From NCBI GenBank assembly GCA_030054015.1, contig JASGCR010000001.1, forward strand, positions 13,207-29,586: a stretch of DNA of 16,380 nucleotides. Reading direction: 5' to 3'. The notes beneath the pieces were generated by a model. It did not search any database. It had not been told where the DNA came from and saw only the letters and a list, made by a program, of their open reading frames with translations. Shown here in pieces: positions 1-5,887 of the stretch. Made by a program: the position numbers and the translations under genes. Each line of letters starts with the position of its first letter. Within the stretch, counting starts at the first letter, position 1. The stretch is from Candidatus Symbiobacter sp. GTDB taxonomy: Bacteria > Pseudomonadota > Alphaproteobacteria > Elsterales > Elsteraceae.

Positions 1-150
1 CACCGCTATTAAAATTTTTCGCGGTTTTTTTTAATAGCGGGTTTTGGTGTTAAAATGGGTTTTAATAGCGATCACCGCTATTAAAATTTTTCGCGGTTTT
101 TTTTAATAGCCTATTGTGCTATTAAAATTTTTGTGCGAATATTTTAATAG
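1..150. repeat. Array of A/T-rich palindromes upstream of fic (putative operators)
   Basis: Two near-identical 38-bp units lie at 1-38 and 73-110. Each holds an inverted repeat GCTATTAAAA / TTTTAATAGC around a 14-nt loop; in unit 1 it extends to 12 bp (3-14 with 29-40). A third diverged unit at 119-150 keeps CTATTAAAA and TTTTAATAG with the same 14-nt spacing. Between units 1 and 2 there is a partial unit, TTAAAA (50-55) facing TTTTAATAGC (60-69). The array may extend beyond the left window edge. It ends 27 bp before the fic start codon, where promoter and operator sites are expected. The fic product carries a C-terminal winged helix, so an autoregulatory operator array is a reasonable inference, but binding is not shown. 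Confidence 0.7.
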
Positions 151-177
151 ACCCAAATCAAAGATCGCCAAACCACC

Positions 178-1443
178 ATGTTGCAACAACATCCGCTCCT
201 CACCCGCGAGATTGGTTATTACGTCACCAGCACCCTCTGGGACGAAACTGTGCGTTGTTTTGTGCCGCATCCTTTGCCGCCAGTGCCGCCTTTGGACAGC
301 AACCGATTTTTTTATAAATATAGTCACGCCGCCAGTATCGTGGGGGAATTAAAAGGATTGACGCAAATTTTGCCCGATCCGGAAATGTTTATTTTCAGCT
401 ATCAACAAAAAGAAGCGGTGGTGTCGTCGCAAATTGAGGGTACCCAATCGTCGCTGTCTGATATTTTGGCGGATGAAAAGGGGCAAACCGAAGAAAAAAT
501 CCAGGATTTCCACGAAACCTCGAACTATATTAAATCCTTGAACCACGCCAAACAAAGAATGGAGCAAGATGGTTTGCCGCTTAGTTCGCGTTTGCTGTGT
601 GAATGTCACGCAATTTTGCTGTCAAGCGGGCGGGGCAGCGACAAACAACCTGGCGAATTTCGCCGCTCGCAAAATTGGATTGGCGGGTCGCGGCCGGGTA
701 CGGCCCATTTTGTGCCGCCGCCGCCCGGACATGTGGCGGCGTGCATGAGCGACTTAGAAAAATTCCTTAACGCCCACCGCCCCGACGCATTTTATGACAC
801 AAAGGGTCAAAATAATAATGGTCAAAATAATAATGGTCAAAATCATGCCATTAATGAGATCATTCCATCGGGTTTGTTGCGGGCTGCCCTTGCCCATGTG
901 CAATTTGAAACCATTCACCCCTTTTTGGATGGCAATGGGCGGGTTGGCCGTATGCTTATTCTGCTCATTCTGATTGAAGCGGGGGATTTGGATCAACCGA
1001 TTTTGTATTTATCTTTGTGGTTCAAAAAACACCGCGATGAATATTACCGCTTACTGTCACTTGTTCGGGAAACCGGCGAATGGGAAATCTGGCTTGAATT
1101 TTTCCTGGATGGGGTGATTGACACCGCCGGTGAGGCCAGCCAGTCGGCGCGGAAAATTTTAACCTTGTTTGCCGATGACAGACAAAAAATCATCGCCACT
1201 GGCATCAATTCGCCCGCCATATTGAAAATTTTCGATTATTTGCGGCAAAAGATTTTTATCACCGCCAGCCAAGCGGCCAAAGCCACCGAATTGTCTTTTC
1301 CGACCGTCAATAATTACCTGCAAATTATGACGTCGCTGGGCATTGTCAGCGAGTTTACCGGCAAAAGCCGTGATCGCATCTATCACTACACCGAATATTT
1401 TAATATCTTGAAACCTGGCACCGATCCATTGCCGCGTTATTAA
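178..1443 (+). CDS. Fic-domain protein (likely AMPylator) with C-terminal winged helix
   Basis: 421-aa Fic family protein, predicted to transfer AMP from ATP to target proteins. The N-terminal Fic_N region has 'FVPHPLPPVPPLD' near residues 28-40. The inhibitory helix motif SSQIEG at 83-88, with E87, is the self-inhibiting glutamate of N-terminally inhibited (class II) Fic enzymes. The catalytic loop HPFLDGNGRVGR at 247-258 is intact: H247 is the general base, D251 would bind metal and R258 phosphate. Residues 360-410 look like a winged helix (TASQAAKATELSFPTVNNYL). Residues 210-222 are a Gly-Gln-Asn run encoded by a 15-bp tandem repeat, probably a surface loop before the catalytic helix. ATG 178 has only a weak ribosome site. 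recO follows 41 bp downstream. Function is well supported at family level; the target is unknown. Confidence 0.9.
   Translation: MLQQHPLLTREIGYYVTSTLWDETVRCFVPHPLPPVPPLDSNRFFYKYSHAASIVGELKGLTQILPDPEMFIFSYQQKEAVVSSQIEGTQSSLSDILADEKGQTEEKIQDFHETSNYIKSLNHAKQRMEQDGLPLSSRLLCECHAILLSSGRGSDKQPGEFRRSQNWIGGSRPGTAHFVPPPPGHVAACMSDLEKFLNAHRPDAFYDTKGQNNNGQNNNGQNHAINEIIPSGLLRAALAHVQFETIHPFLDGNGRVGRMLILLILIEAGDLDQPILYLSLWFKKHRDEYYRLLSLVRETGEWEIWLEFFLDGVIDTAGEASQSARKILTLFADDRQKIIATGINSPAILKIFDYLRQKIFITASQAAKATELSFPTVNNYLQIMTSLGIVSEFTGKSRDRIYHYTEYFNILKPGTDPLPRY
805..843 (+). repeat. 15-bp in-frame tandem repeat within fic
   Basis: GGTCAAAATAATAAT occurs at 805-819 and 820-834, followed by a partial copy at 835-843. 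Each unit encodes Gly-Gln-Asn-Asn-Asn in the fic frame (residues 210 onward), so copy-number change by slippage would lengthen or shorten a loop without a frameshift. Confidence 0.9.
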
Positions 1444-1450
1444 TAATTCG

Positions 1451-1472
1451 GCACCCGTCAAGCACCCGTCAA
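1451..1472. repeat. 11-bp direct repeat between fic and recO
   Basis: GCACCCGTCAA occurs twice back to back (1451-1461 and 1462-1472) in the 41-bp spacer between the fic stop and the recO start. It sits just upstream of the recO ribosome site (AAGGGC) and looks like a small tandem duplication. No regulatory role is evident. Confidence 0.8.
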
Positions 1473-1484
1473 TAAGGGCAAAAC

Positions 1485-2213
1485 ATGGAATGGCACGATC
1501 AAGGCTATGTGGTGGGATTAAGCAATTATGGCGAGCAAGATCGCATCCTTACCCTGCTCACCCGCGAACATGGTCGCCAAAGCGGCTATCTGCGCAATGC
1601 CCAAAGCGCGACGCAGCGCGGCATTTGGCAATTGGGCAATCTGGTCTCCGCCAAATGGCGGGCGCGTTTGGACACGCAATTAGGCCATTTTAGCGGCGAA
1701 CTCACCACCCAACACGCGGCGGAGTGGTTAAGTGATCGCTGGCGGCTGGCGGCACTGGTGGCGGCCTGTGAATTGCTGGCGCGATATACCCCCGAACGCG
1801 ATCCCGCCGCTTTGATCTTTCAATCCTTTGCCGATATGTTGCAGCAATTGCGGGGGGCATCAACCGCCCATTGCCTGGCCAGTTATGTGCGGTTTGAATT
1901 TTCATTAATTGCCCAATTGGGTTATGGCCTGGATCGCTATAGCCTTGAGAACAACCCGGTCTTCCGCCGCTTATTGGCAACTGACCTGGTCACGGATGCG
2001 GTTGAGCGGGGTGCGGTTGAGCGGGGTGCGGTTGAGCGGGGTGCGGTTGCAACCGGTACGATTGCGAAGGGCGAAATCATGGCCGGTTTGAAAATGATTG
2101 AAAAAATACTTGACCGCATCGAGCAAGGGGGGTCATATGCTGCCCTGAGCGCGAAGCCGAGGGCGCGGCAAAGATTGTTTGAAATGATCGCCAGGCACCA
2201 GGGAAATTTATAA
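1485..2213 (+). CDS. recO: DNA repair protein RecO
   Basis: 242-aa RecO, the recombination mediator that binds single-stranded DNA and, with RecR, helps load RecA in the RecF pathway. The N-terminal OB fold is recognisable: 'MEWHDQGYVVGLSNYGEQDR', then 'LTREHGRQSGYLRNAQS', and 'GNLVSAKWRARLDTQLGHF' at 51-69. The helical domain contains 'ALVAACELLARYTPERDP' and 'YVRFEFSLIAQLGYGLD' (134-150). In most relatives the latter runs into a Cys-containing zinc-finger segment ('C..TG...YVSP..G'). Here it is replaced by 'RYSLENNPVFRRLLATDLV' and a repeat AVERG x3 (172-186), with no cysteines. The last helices (about 197-240) resume. ATG 1485 is preceded by AAGGGC at a suitable distance. parC starts 2 bp after the stop. 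Confidence 0.88.
   Translation: MEWHDQGYVVGLSNYGEQDRILTLLTREHGRQSGYLRNAQSATQRGIWQLGNLVSAKWRARLDTQLGHFSGELTTQHAAEWLSDRWRLAALVAACELLARYTPERDPAALIFQSFADMLQQLRGASTAHCLASYVRFEFSLIAQLGYGLDRYSLENNPVFRRLLATDLVTDAVERGAVERGAVERGAVATGTIAKGEIMAGLKMIEKILDRIEQGGSYAALSAKPRARQRLFEMIARHQGNL
1998..2042 (+). repeat. 15-bp in-frame tandem repeat within recO
   Basis: GCGGTTGAGCGGGGT is present three times without interruption (1998-2012, 2013-2027, 2028-2042), followed by a partial copy GCGGTTG. It encodes Ala-Val-Glu-Arg-Gly three times at residues 172-186, at the place where RecO normally carries its zinc-finger segment. Confidence 0.93.
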
Positions 2214-2215
2214 TT

Positions 2216-4471
2216 TTGGCTGCGAAATCCCCACCCCCCGACAAAAATGATCTTGATGTGAACTTGCGTCCGCCGCCCATTCCGGCGGATTTTTCCGAGG
2301 CATTGGGGCGGCGATACCTCACCTATGCCCTGTCCACCATCACCGCCCGTTCCTTGCCCGATGTCCGCGATGGCTTAAAGCCGGTGCATCGGCGGTTGCT
2401 GTTTGCCATGGGCGAGTTAAATTTGAACCCCACCGGCGCGTTTAAGAAAGCCGCCAAAGTGGTCGGCGATGTCATCGGTAAATTCCACCCCCATGGCGAC
2501 CAAGCGGTATATGAAACTTTGGTGCGGTTGGCCCAAGATTTTTCCCTGCGTTACCCCTTGATCGATGGCCAGGGCAATTTCGGCAATATCGATGGCGATA
2601 ATGCGGCGGCAATGCGCTATACCGAGGCGCGATTGACTGAATTTGGTGCCATGCTGATGGATGGCATCGACCAGGGTACCGTCGACCTCCGCCCCACTTA
2701 TGATAATGACGGGTCGGAGCCGGTGGTGATGCCAGCCGGTTTCCCCAATTTATTAGCCAATGGAGCCAATGGCATTGCCGTCGGCATGGCGACCTCGATC
2801 CCGCCGCATAATCTGTCGGAACTTTGTGATGGCTTGGCGATGTTGATAGCCAAGCCCGATTGCAGCACCGCCGATTTATTAACTGTAATTAAAGGCCCGG
2901 ATTTCCCCACTGGCGGGGTTTTGATTGAACCCATGGAATCGCTGTTGGCTTCGTATGAAAAAGGTCGCGGCGGTTTTCGCCTGCGCGCCAAATGGTCGGT
3001 TGAAAATGGCAAAAACGGGGCTTGGCTGGTGATCATCAGCGAAATTCCCTATCAATTGGCCAAGTCGCGCCTGATTGAAAAACTAGCCGAATTGCTGGAA
3101 AATAAAAAACTGCCCTTGGTTGATGATGTGCGCGACGAATCCGCCGATGAAGTGCGTTTGGTGATCGTGCCAAAATCACGCCAAGTCGATCCCGCCCAAA
3201 TGATGGAGCAACTTTTCCGCATCAGCGATTTGGAAATCAAATTCCCGTTAAATTTGAATGTGTTGCTCGCGGATGGGCGGCCGCAAGTAATCGGGCTTAA
3301 GGCCGCCTTACAGGCCTGGCTGGATCACCGCCGCCAGGTGTTGCTGCGCCAATCCGAACATGAGGCGGCGGCCAAGCGACATCGTTTGGAATTATTGGCC
3401 GGATTTTTGCTGGTGTTTGATCAATTGGATCGCATCATCGCCATCATCCGCGAGCATGACCACCCCAAAGCCGAGATCATGCGGGTTTTCGCCCTATCCG
3501 ATATCCAGGCGCAGGCGATCTTGGACATGCGCCTGGGTCAATTGCGGCGGTTAGAGCAAGAAAAATTATTGACCGAACAGGCGAAATTAACCAAAGAATT
3601 GGCGGCATTAGAGGCTTTGCTGGCATCTGTGAGCAAACAATGGGCGGCGATTGACCGCGACATTAAAAACCTGCGGCAAAAATGGGGGATTGAAACGCCA
3701 CTTGGCCGCCGCCGCACCACGATTGGCGAAGCCCCGACCGTCACCGCTTTGCCCGAAGAAGCCTTTGCCCCGCGCGAGAAAATCACCATTATTCTGTCGG
3801 AAAAGGGCTGGATTCGCGCGGTGGGCGGTCATGAATATGATTTTGCCGAGGGGAAATTCAAAGAAGGCGATGCCTCGTTCGCGGTGGTGCGCTGTTTTAC
3901 CAATGATAAATTATTGATTTTCGCCAGCGATGGGCGGTGCTACAGCCTTGCCGCCGAGCGCATCCCGCGCGGGCGCGGTTTTGGCGAACCGATTCGCATT
4001 TTTATCGACCTTCCCGCCGAACACGAGATGTTGTTGCTCGATGTTTATGACGCGGCGGCGCGGTATTTATTGGCGGCGCAAAATGGTCGCGGTTTTGTCG
4101 TGGCGGCGGAGCAAGTGCTTGGCCAGACCCGCAACGGCAAACAAATTTTTGTCTGCGAAGACGATGTGCGGGTGCATTTCGCCCTGAGATTGAGTCTGTC
4201 GCATCTGGCCTTAATCGATAATGGCAGCCTGATGGTGATTTTGGATTCCAGCGACATTCCGGTGATGAATAAAGGCCGCGGTGTAATATTACAAAAATTA
4301 AAACCCGGCGTGAAATTGACGCGCGTCATCGCCTGTGATGCCGCCACCGGCCTCACCCTGCCCGTCAGCAAAGACGGCAAAACCAAAGAACATAAATGGG
4401 ATGCTCTTACGCCTTATTTGGCGGCACGCGGCAAGGCGGGGCGGTTTATAAAGGTAATTTTTTCTTCTTGA
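2216..4471 (+). CDS. parC: DNA topoisomerase IV subunit A
   Basis: 751-aa ParC, the DNA-cleaving and rejoining subunit of topoisomerase IV, which decatenates daughter chromosomes with ParE (not in the window). The breakage-reunion domain has 'RSLPDVRDGLKPVHRRLLFA' (45-64), 'GKFHPHGDQAVYE' (88-100) and 'AAAMRYTEARL' (130-140), with catalytic Tyr135. The position equivalent to the quinolone-pocket Ser of E. coli ParC is Gln96; I recall Gln here in other alphaproteobacterial ParC proteins. The C-terminal beta-pinwheel follows ('RIPRGRGFGEPIRIF', 'NKGRGVILQKLKPGVKL'). The length is normal, which favours ParC over GyrA. The start is TTG 2216, with AGGGA 11 nt upstream and no in-frame ATG until about residue 65; GTG 2258 is a less likely alternative. 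It is translationally close to recO (2-bp gap). Confidence 0.93.
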   Translation: MAAKSPPPDKNDLDVNLRPPPIPADFSEALGRRYLTYALSTITARSLPDVRDGLKPVHRRLLFAMGELNLNPTGAFKKAAKVVGDVIGKFHPHGDQAVYETLVRLAQDFSLRYPLIDGQGNFGNIDGDNAAAMRYTEARLTEFGAMLMDGIDQGTVDLRPTYDNDGSEPVVMPAGFPNLLANGANGIAVGMATSIPPHNLSELCDGLAMLIAKPDCSTADLLTVIKGPDFPTGGVLIEPMESLLASYEKGRGGFRLRAKWSVENGKNGAWLVIISEIPYQLAKSRLIEKLAELLENKKLPLVDDVRDESADEVRLVIVPKSRQVDPAQMMEQLFRISDLEIKFPLNLNVLLADGRPQVIGLKAALQAWLDHRRQVLLRQSEHEAAAKRHRLELLAGFLLVFDQLDRIIAIIREHDHPKAEIMRVFALSDIQAQAILDMRLGQLRRLEQEKLLTEQAKLTKELAALEALLASVSKQWAAIDRDIKNLRQKWGIETPLGRRRTTIGEAPTVTALPEEAFAPREKITIILSEKGWIRAVGGHEYDFAEGKFKEGDASFAVVRCFTNDKLLIFASDGRCYSLAAERIPRGRGFGEPIRIFIDLPAEHEMLLLDVYDAAARYLLAAQNGRGFVVAAEQVLGQTRNGKQIFVCEDDVRVHFALRLSLSHLALIDNGSLMVILDSSDIPVMNKGRGVILQKLKPGVKLTRVIACDAATGLTLPVSKDGKTKEHKWDALTPYLAARGKAGRFIKVIFSS

Positions 4472-4480
4472 TTTTTACGG

Positions 4481-4495
4481 TCAGATGTGATCTGA
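4481..4495. promoter_or_regulatory. Palindrome upstream of the toxin-antitoxin pair (putative operator)
   Basis: TCAGAT-GTG-ATCTGA is a perfect 6-bp inverted repeat with a 3-bp centre. It lies 34 bp upstream of the antitoxin start and just after parC. Type II antitoxins usually repress their own promoter by binding such palindromes, so this is a candidate autoregulatory operator. No convincing -35/-10 pair was found around it. Confidence 0.45.
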
Positions 4496-4529
4496 TTGGT
4501 ATCGTAATTAGGTTTTTCGTAGGTCTATC

Positions 4530-4748
4530 ATGCTTTCCGTTCATACTGAGACACAGCATCTCACCAAAATTGCCCGCGCCGCCAATCTTCCTGGCAAACG
4601 CCCTGGCGTCGATGTTGGCGATCCCGATGGCTTGTGGAGGGCGGAGTTTGCCGATAGAGTCCTAAAATCGGTTGAGGATCATCGCGCCGGAAAAAACAAA
4701 TCTGTACCTTACGCCGAAGTGAGAAAGAATCTTGGTCTGGCAGATTGA
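4530..4748 (+). CDS. Probable type II antitoxin (RelB-like position)
   Basis: 72-aa small hydrophilic protein directly upstream of and overlapping a RelE/ParE-type toxin, hence called an antitoxin by context. The C-terminal part 'VLKSVEDHRAGKNKSVPYAE' followed by 'VRKNLGLAD' resembles RelB/ParD-like antitoxin tails with an 'aG...vphaeV...L' pattern. The N-terminal half (MLSVHTETQHLTKIARAANL, then a Pro/Gly-rich stretch) does not match a ribbon-helix-helix domain that I can recognise. ATG 4530 is preceded by GTAGG about 8 nt upstream. The stop overlaps the toxin start by 17 bp, so the two are translationally coupled. Confidence 0.7.
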   Translation: MLSVHTETQHLTKIARAANLPGKRPGVDVGDPDGLWRAEFADRVLKSVEDHRAGKNKSVPYAEVRKNLGLAD

Positions 4749-5001
4749 TTTCAAACCAACCGCAATCGAAGATTTTAATGGGCTGGATAAAGCGGTCAAG
4801 GTAAGAATTGACAATTTTATTAATAATCGCCTGATCAACCATCCCAACCCATATGCAATATCAAAACCCTTGGTCGGTAAATTCCAGGGACTTCGCCGTT
4901 TCCGAGTTGGCGATTATCGCCTCATCGCGGAAATTAACGATAATGAAAAATTAATTACGATCCATGACATCGGCCCGCGCGGCGAGATTTACGACGAATG
5001 A
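4732..5001 (+). CDS. RelE/ParE family toxin
   Basis: 89-aa protein with the RelE/ParE fold signature: 'WQIDFKPTAIEDFNGLDKAV' at the start, 'PLVGKFQGLRRFRVGDYRLI' in the middle, and an end 'IHDIGPRGEIYDE' equivalent to the family's 'v..ighR.evYd'. RelE-like members cleave mRNA on the ribosome and ParE-like members poison gyrase; the sequence alone does not decide which, although the RxRxGDYRxI pattern favours the RelE side. The conserved Arg of 'ghR' is retained (GPRGE). The likely start is TTG 4732, preceded by GAGAAAG (4721-4727), inside the antitoxin's last codons. No in-frame ATG fits. It appears intact. Confidence 0.85.
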   Translation: MVWQIDFKPTAIEDFNGLDKAVKVRIDNFINNRLINHPNPYAISKPLVGKFQGLRRFRVGDYRLIAEINDNEKLITIHDIGPRGEIYDE

Positions 5002-5361
5002 TTTCTAAGAGCCTGTGCGAAAATTATTGTCATATATAACAAAGGGTTAGTAGACGTATAATTTCAACATTTAACATCAATCCCTCATTGCCGCCAAGCT
5101 GCGAAGCAGCTTAAGCTGGCAATCCATTCGGGGGGTGCGGGGGGCGTAAGCCCACCGCATAACATGCCGCATTTGCTTGGTTTTTAGCAAATACGGATTA
5201 TTTATGTGGTGGGCTTACGCCCCCCACACCCCCCGAATGGGTTCCCAGCCGCGCCAAAGCGGGCGCGGCGGGAATGAGGGAATTTCTCGTTTTCAATAAC
5301 CTCTTGAGTTTACACAACAATAATTTTGAATCAGCCTCCAAGCTTTATCTGAGCATAATAA
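5002..5361. other. Gene-free stretch between toxin and crcB
   Basis: 360 bp without a credible gene. It holds the 201-bp palindromic element described separately, flanked by about 80 bp of A/T-rich sequence on each side. The right flank must contain the crcB leader. I looked for a fluoride riboswitch there and saw none. Confidence 0.7.
5081..5281. repeat. 201-bp nested palindromic element
   Basis: The ends are a 9-bp perfect inverted repeat, TCCCTCATT (5081-5089) and AATGAGGGA (5273-5281), extendable to 15 bp with one mismatch. Inside are three hairpins. Arm 1 is AAGCTGC-GAA-GCAGCTT (5096-5112). Arm 2 is very long: 39-nt arms at 5124-5162 and 5202-5240, rich in G and C runs around CGTAAGCCCACC / GGTGGGCTTACG, with an inner stem CCGCATTTGCT / AGCAAATACGG. 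Arm 3 is GCCGCGCC / GGCGCGGC (5248-5255 with 5262-5269). It has no coding capacity. The layout resembles a non-autonomous dispersed palindromic repeat, although no second copy is present in this window. Confidence 0.8.
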
Positions 5362-5811
5362 ATGTCAATATCTTGGACAATGTTAGGAATTGTGGCAGTT
5401 GGCGGAGCCATAGGATCAGCCGCGCGTTACATTTTTGTCATGTTATTTGGCGGCATGATGGAACAACTCCACGGCAAAATCGCCCATAAATTGTTCGGTT
5501 TGGCATGGGTGCCTGAGGCCGCCCCGCGATTTCCCTGGGGCGTCATGGGGGCGAATGTAGTGGGATCGTTCATGATGGGTCTGTTGGTCAGTTTGTTTGC
5601 CAGCAAATGGCCGATTTCTGCCGAATATCGCGCTTTGCTCACCACCGGATTTTTGGGCGGTTTTACCACTTTTTCAAGTTTCAGTTTGGACACCATGATT
5701 TTGTTCGAGCGCGGCGGTGTTCCAAGCGCGGTCATTTATGTTGTCTTATCGGTGGCTTTATCGCTGCTCGCCTTTGCTTTGGCGCAATATCTCATCAGTG
5801 GGAGGGTTTAA
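5362..5811 (+). CDS. crcB: Fluoride ion channel CrcB/FluC
   Basis: 149-aa small membrane protein of the CrcB/Fluc family, which forms dual-topology dimers in the inner membrane and lets toxic fluoride leave the cell. Family motifs are present: 'GGAIGSAARY' (14-23), 'WGVMGANVVGSFMMGLL' with pore Asn65 (59-75), and 'GFLGGFTTFSSFSLD' (96-110), whose Phe residues line the fluoride path. There are four hydrophobic segments (about 6-30, 58-80, 93-113, 120-146). It is slightly longer than a typical CrcB (about 125 aa) because of a hydrophilic insert at about 31-57. ATG 5362 has only GAG upstream as a ribosome site. It converges with the PBP gene. Confidence 0.92.
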   Translation: MSISWTMLGIVAVGGAIGSAARYIFVMLFGGMMEQLHGKIAHKLFGLAWVPEAAPRFPWGVMGANVVGSFMMGLLVSLFASKWPISAEYRALLTTGFLGGFTTFSSFSLDTMILFERGGVPSAVIYVVLSVALSLLAFALAQYLISGRV

Positions 5812-5830
5812 CACCGCCCGACAGTCTGTT

Positions 5831-5887
5831 TTCGGGTTCGGGTTCGGGTTTGGGTTTGGGTTTGGGTTCGGGTTTTTGGGGTTCGGC
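5831..5887. repeat. GGGTTC/GGGTTT hexamer tract between convergent genes
   Basis: A degenerate tandem array of about eight hexamers (TTCGGG and TTTGGG) fills the 76-bp space between the crcB stop and the stop codon of the PBP gene. The + strand is all G and T with occasional C. It is a simple-sequence repeat that would be prone to slippage and has G-quadruplex potential. Confidence 0.85.

Noticed and set aside
1..150. Repeat array considered as a CRISPR array
   Set aside because: Units are themselves palindromes with A/T-rich arms, spacers are irregular and one is a degraded repeat, and no cas gene is nearby.
754..996. Antisense and alternate-frame open frames inside fic, parC, PBP, TRAP and tat genes
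   Set aside because: They lie entirely within well-supported genes on the other strand or frame and show no family motifs.
2471..2520. Gln at the quinolone-pocket position of ParC as a resistance mutation
   Set aside because: I recall Gln at this position in other alphaproteobacterial ParC proteins, so it is more likely ancestral than selected.
5282..5361. Fluoride riboswitch ahead of crcB
   Set aside because: I could not find the conserved pseudoknot-forming segments of the crcB motif; the sequence is A/T-rich with no convincing stem.
5274..5489. Open reading frame crossing the palindrome edge into crcB
   Set aside because: It starts inside the repeat element and overlaps crcB in another frame; the protein has no recognisable pattern.
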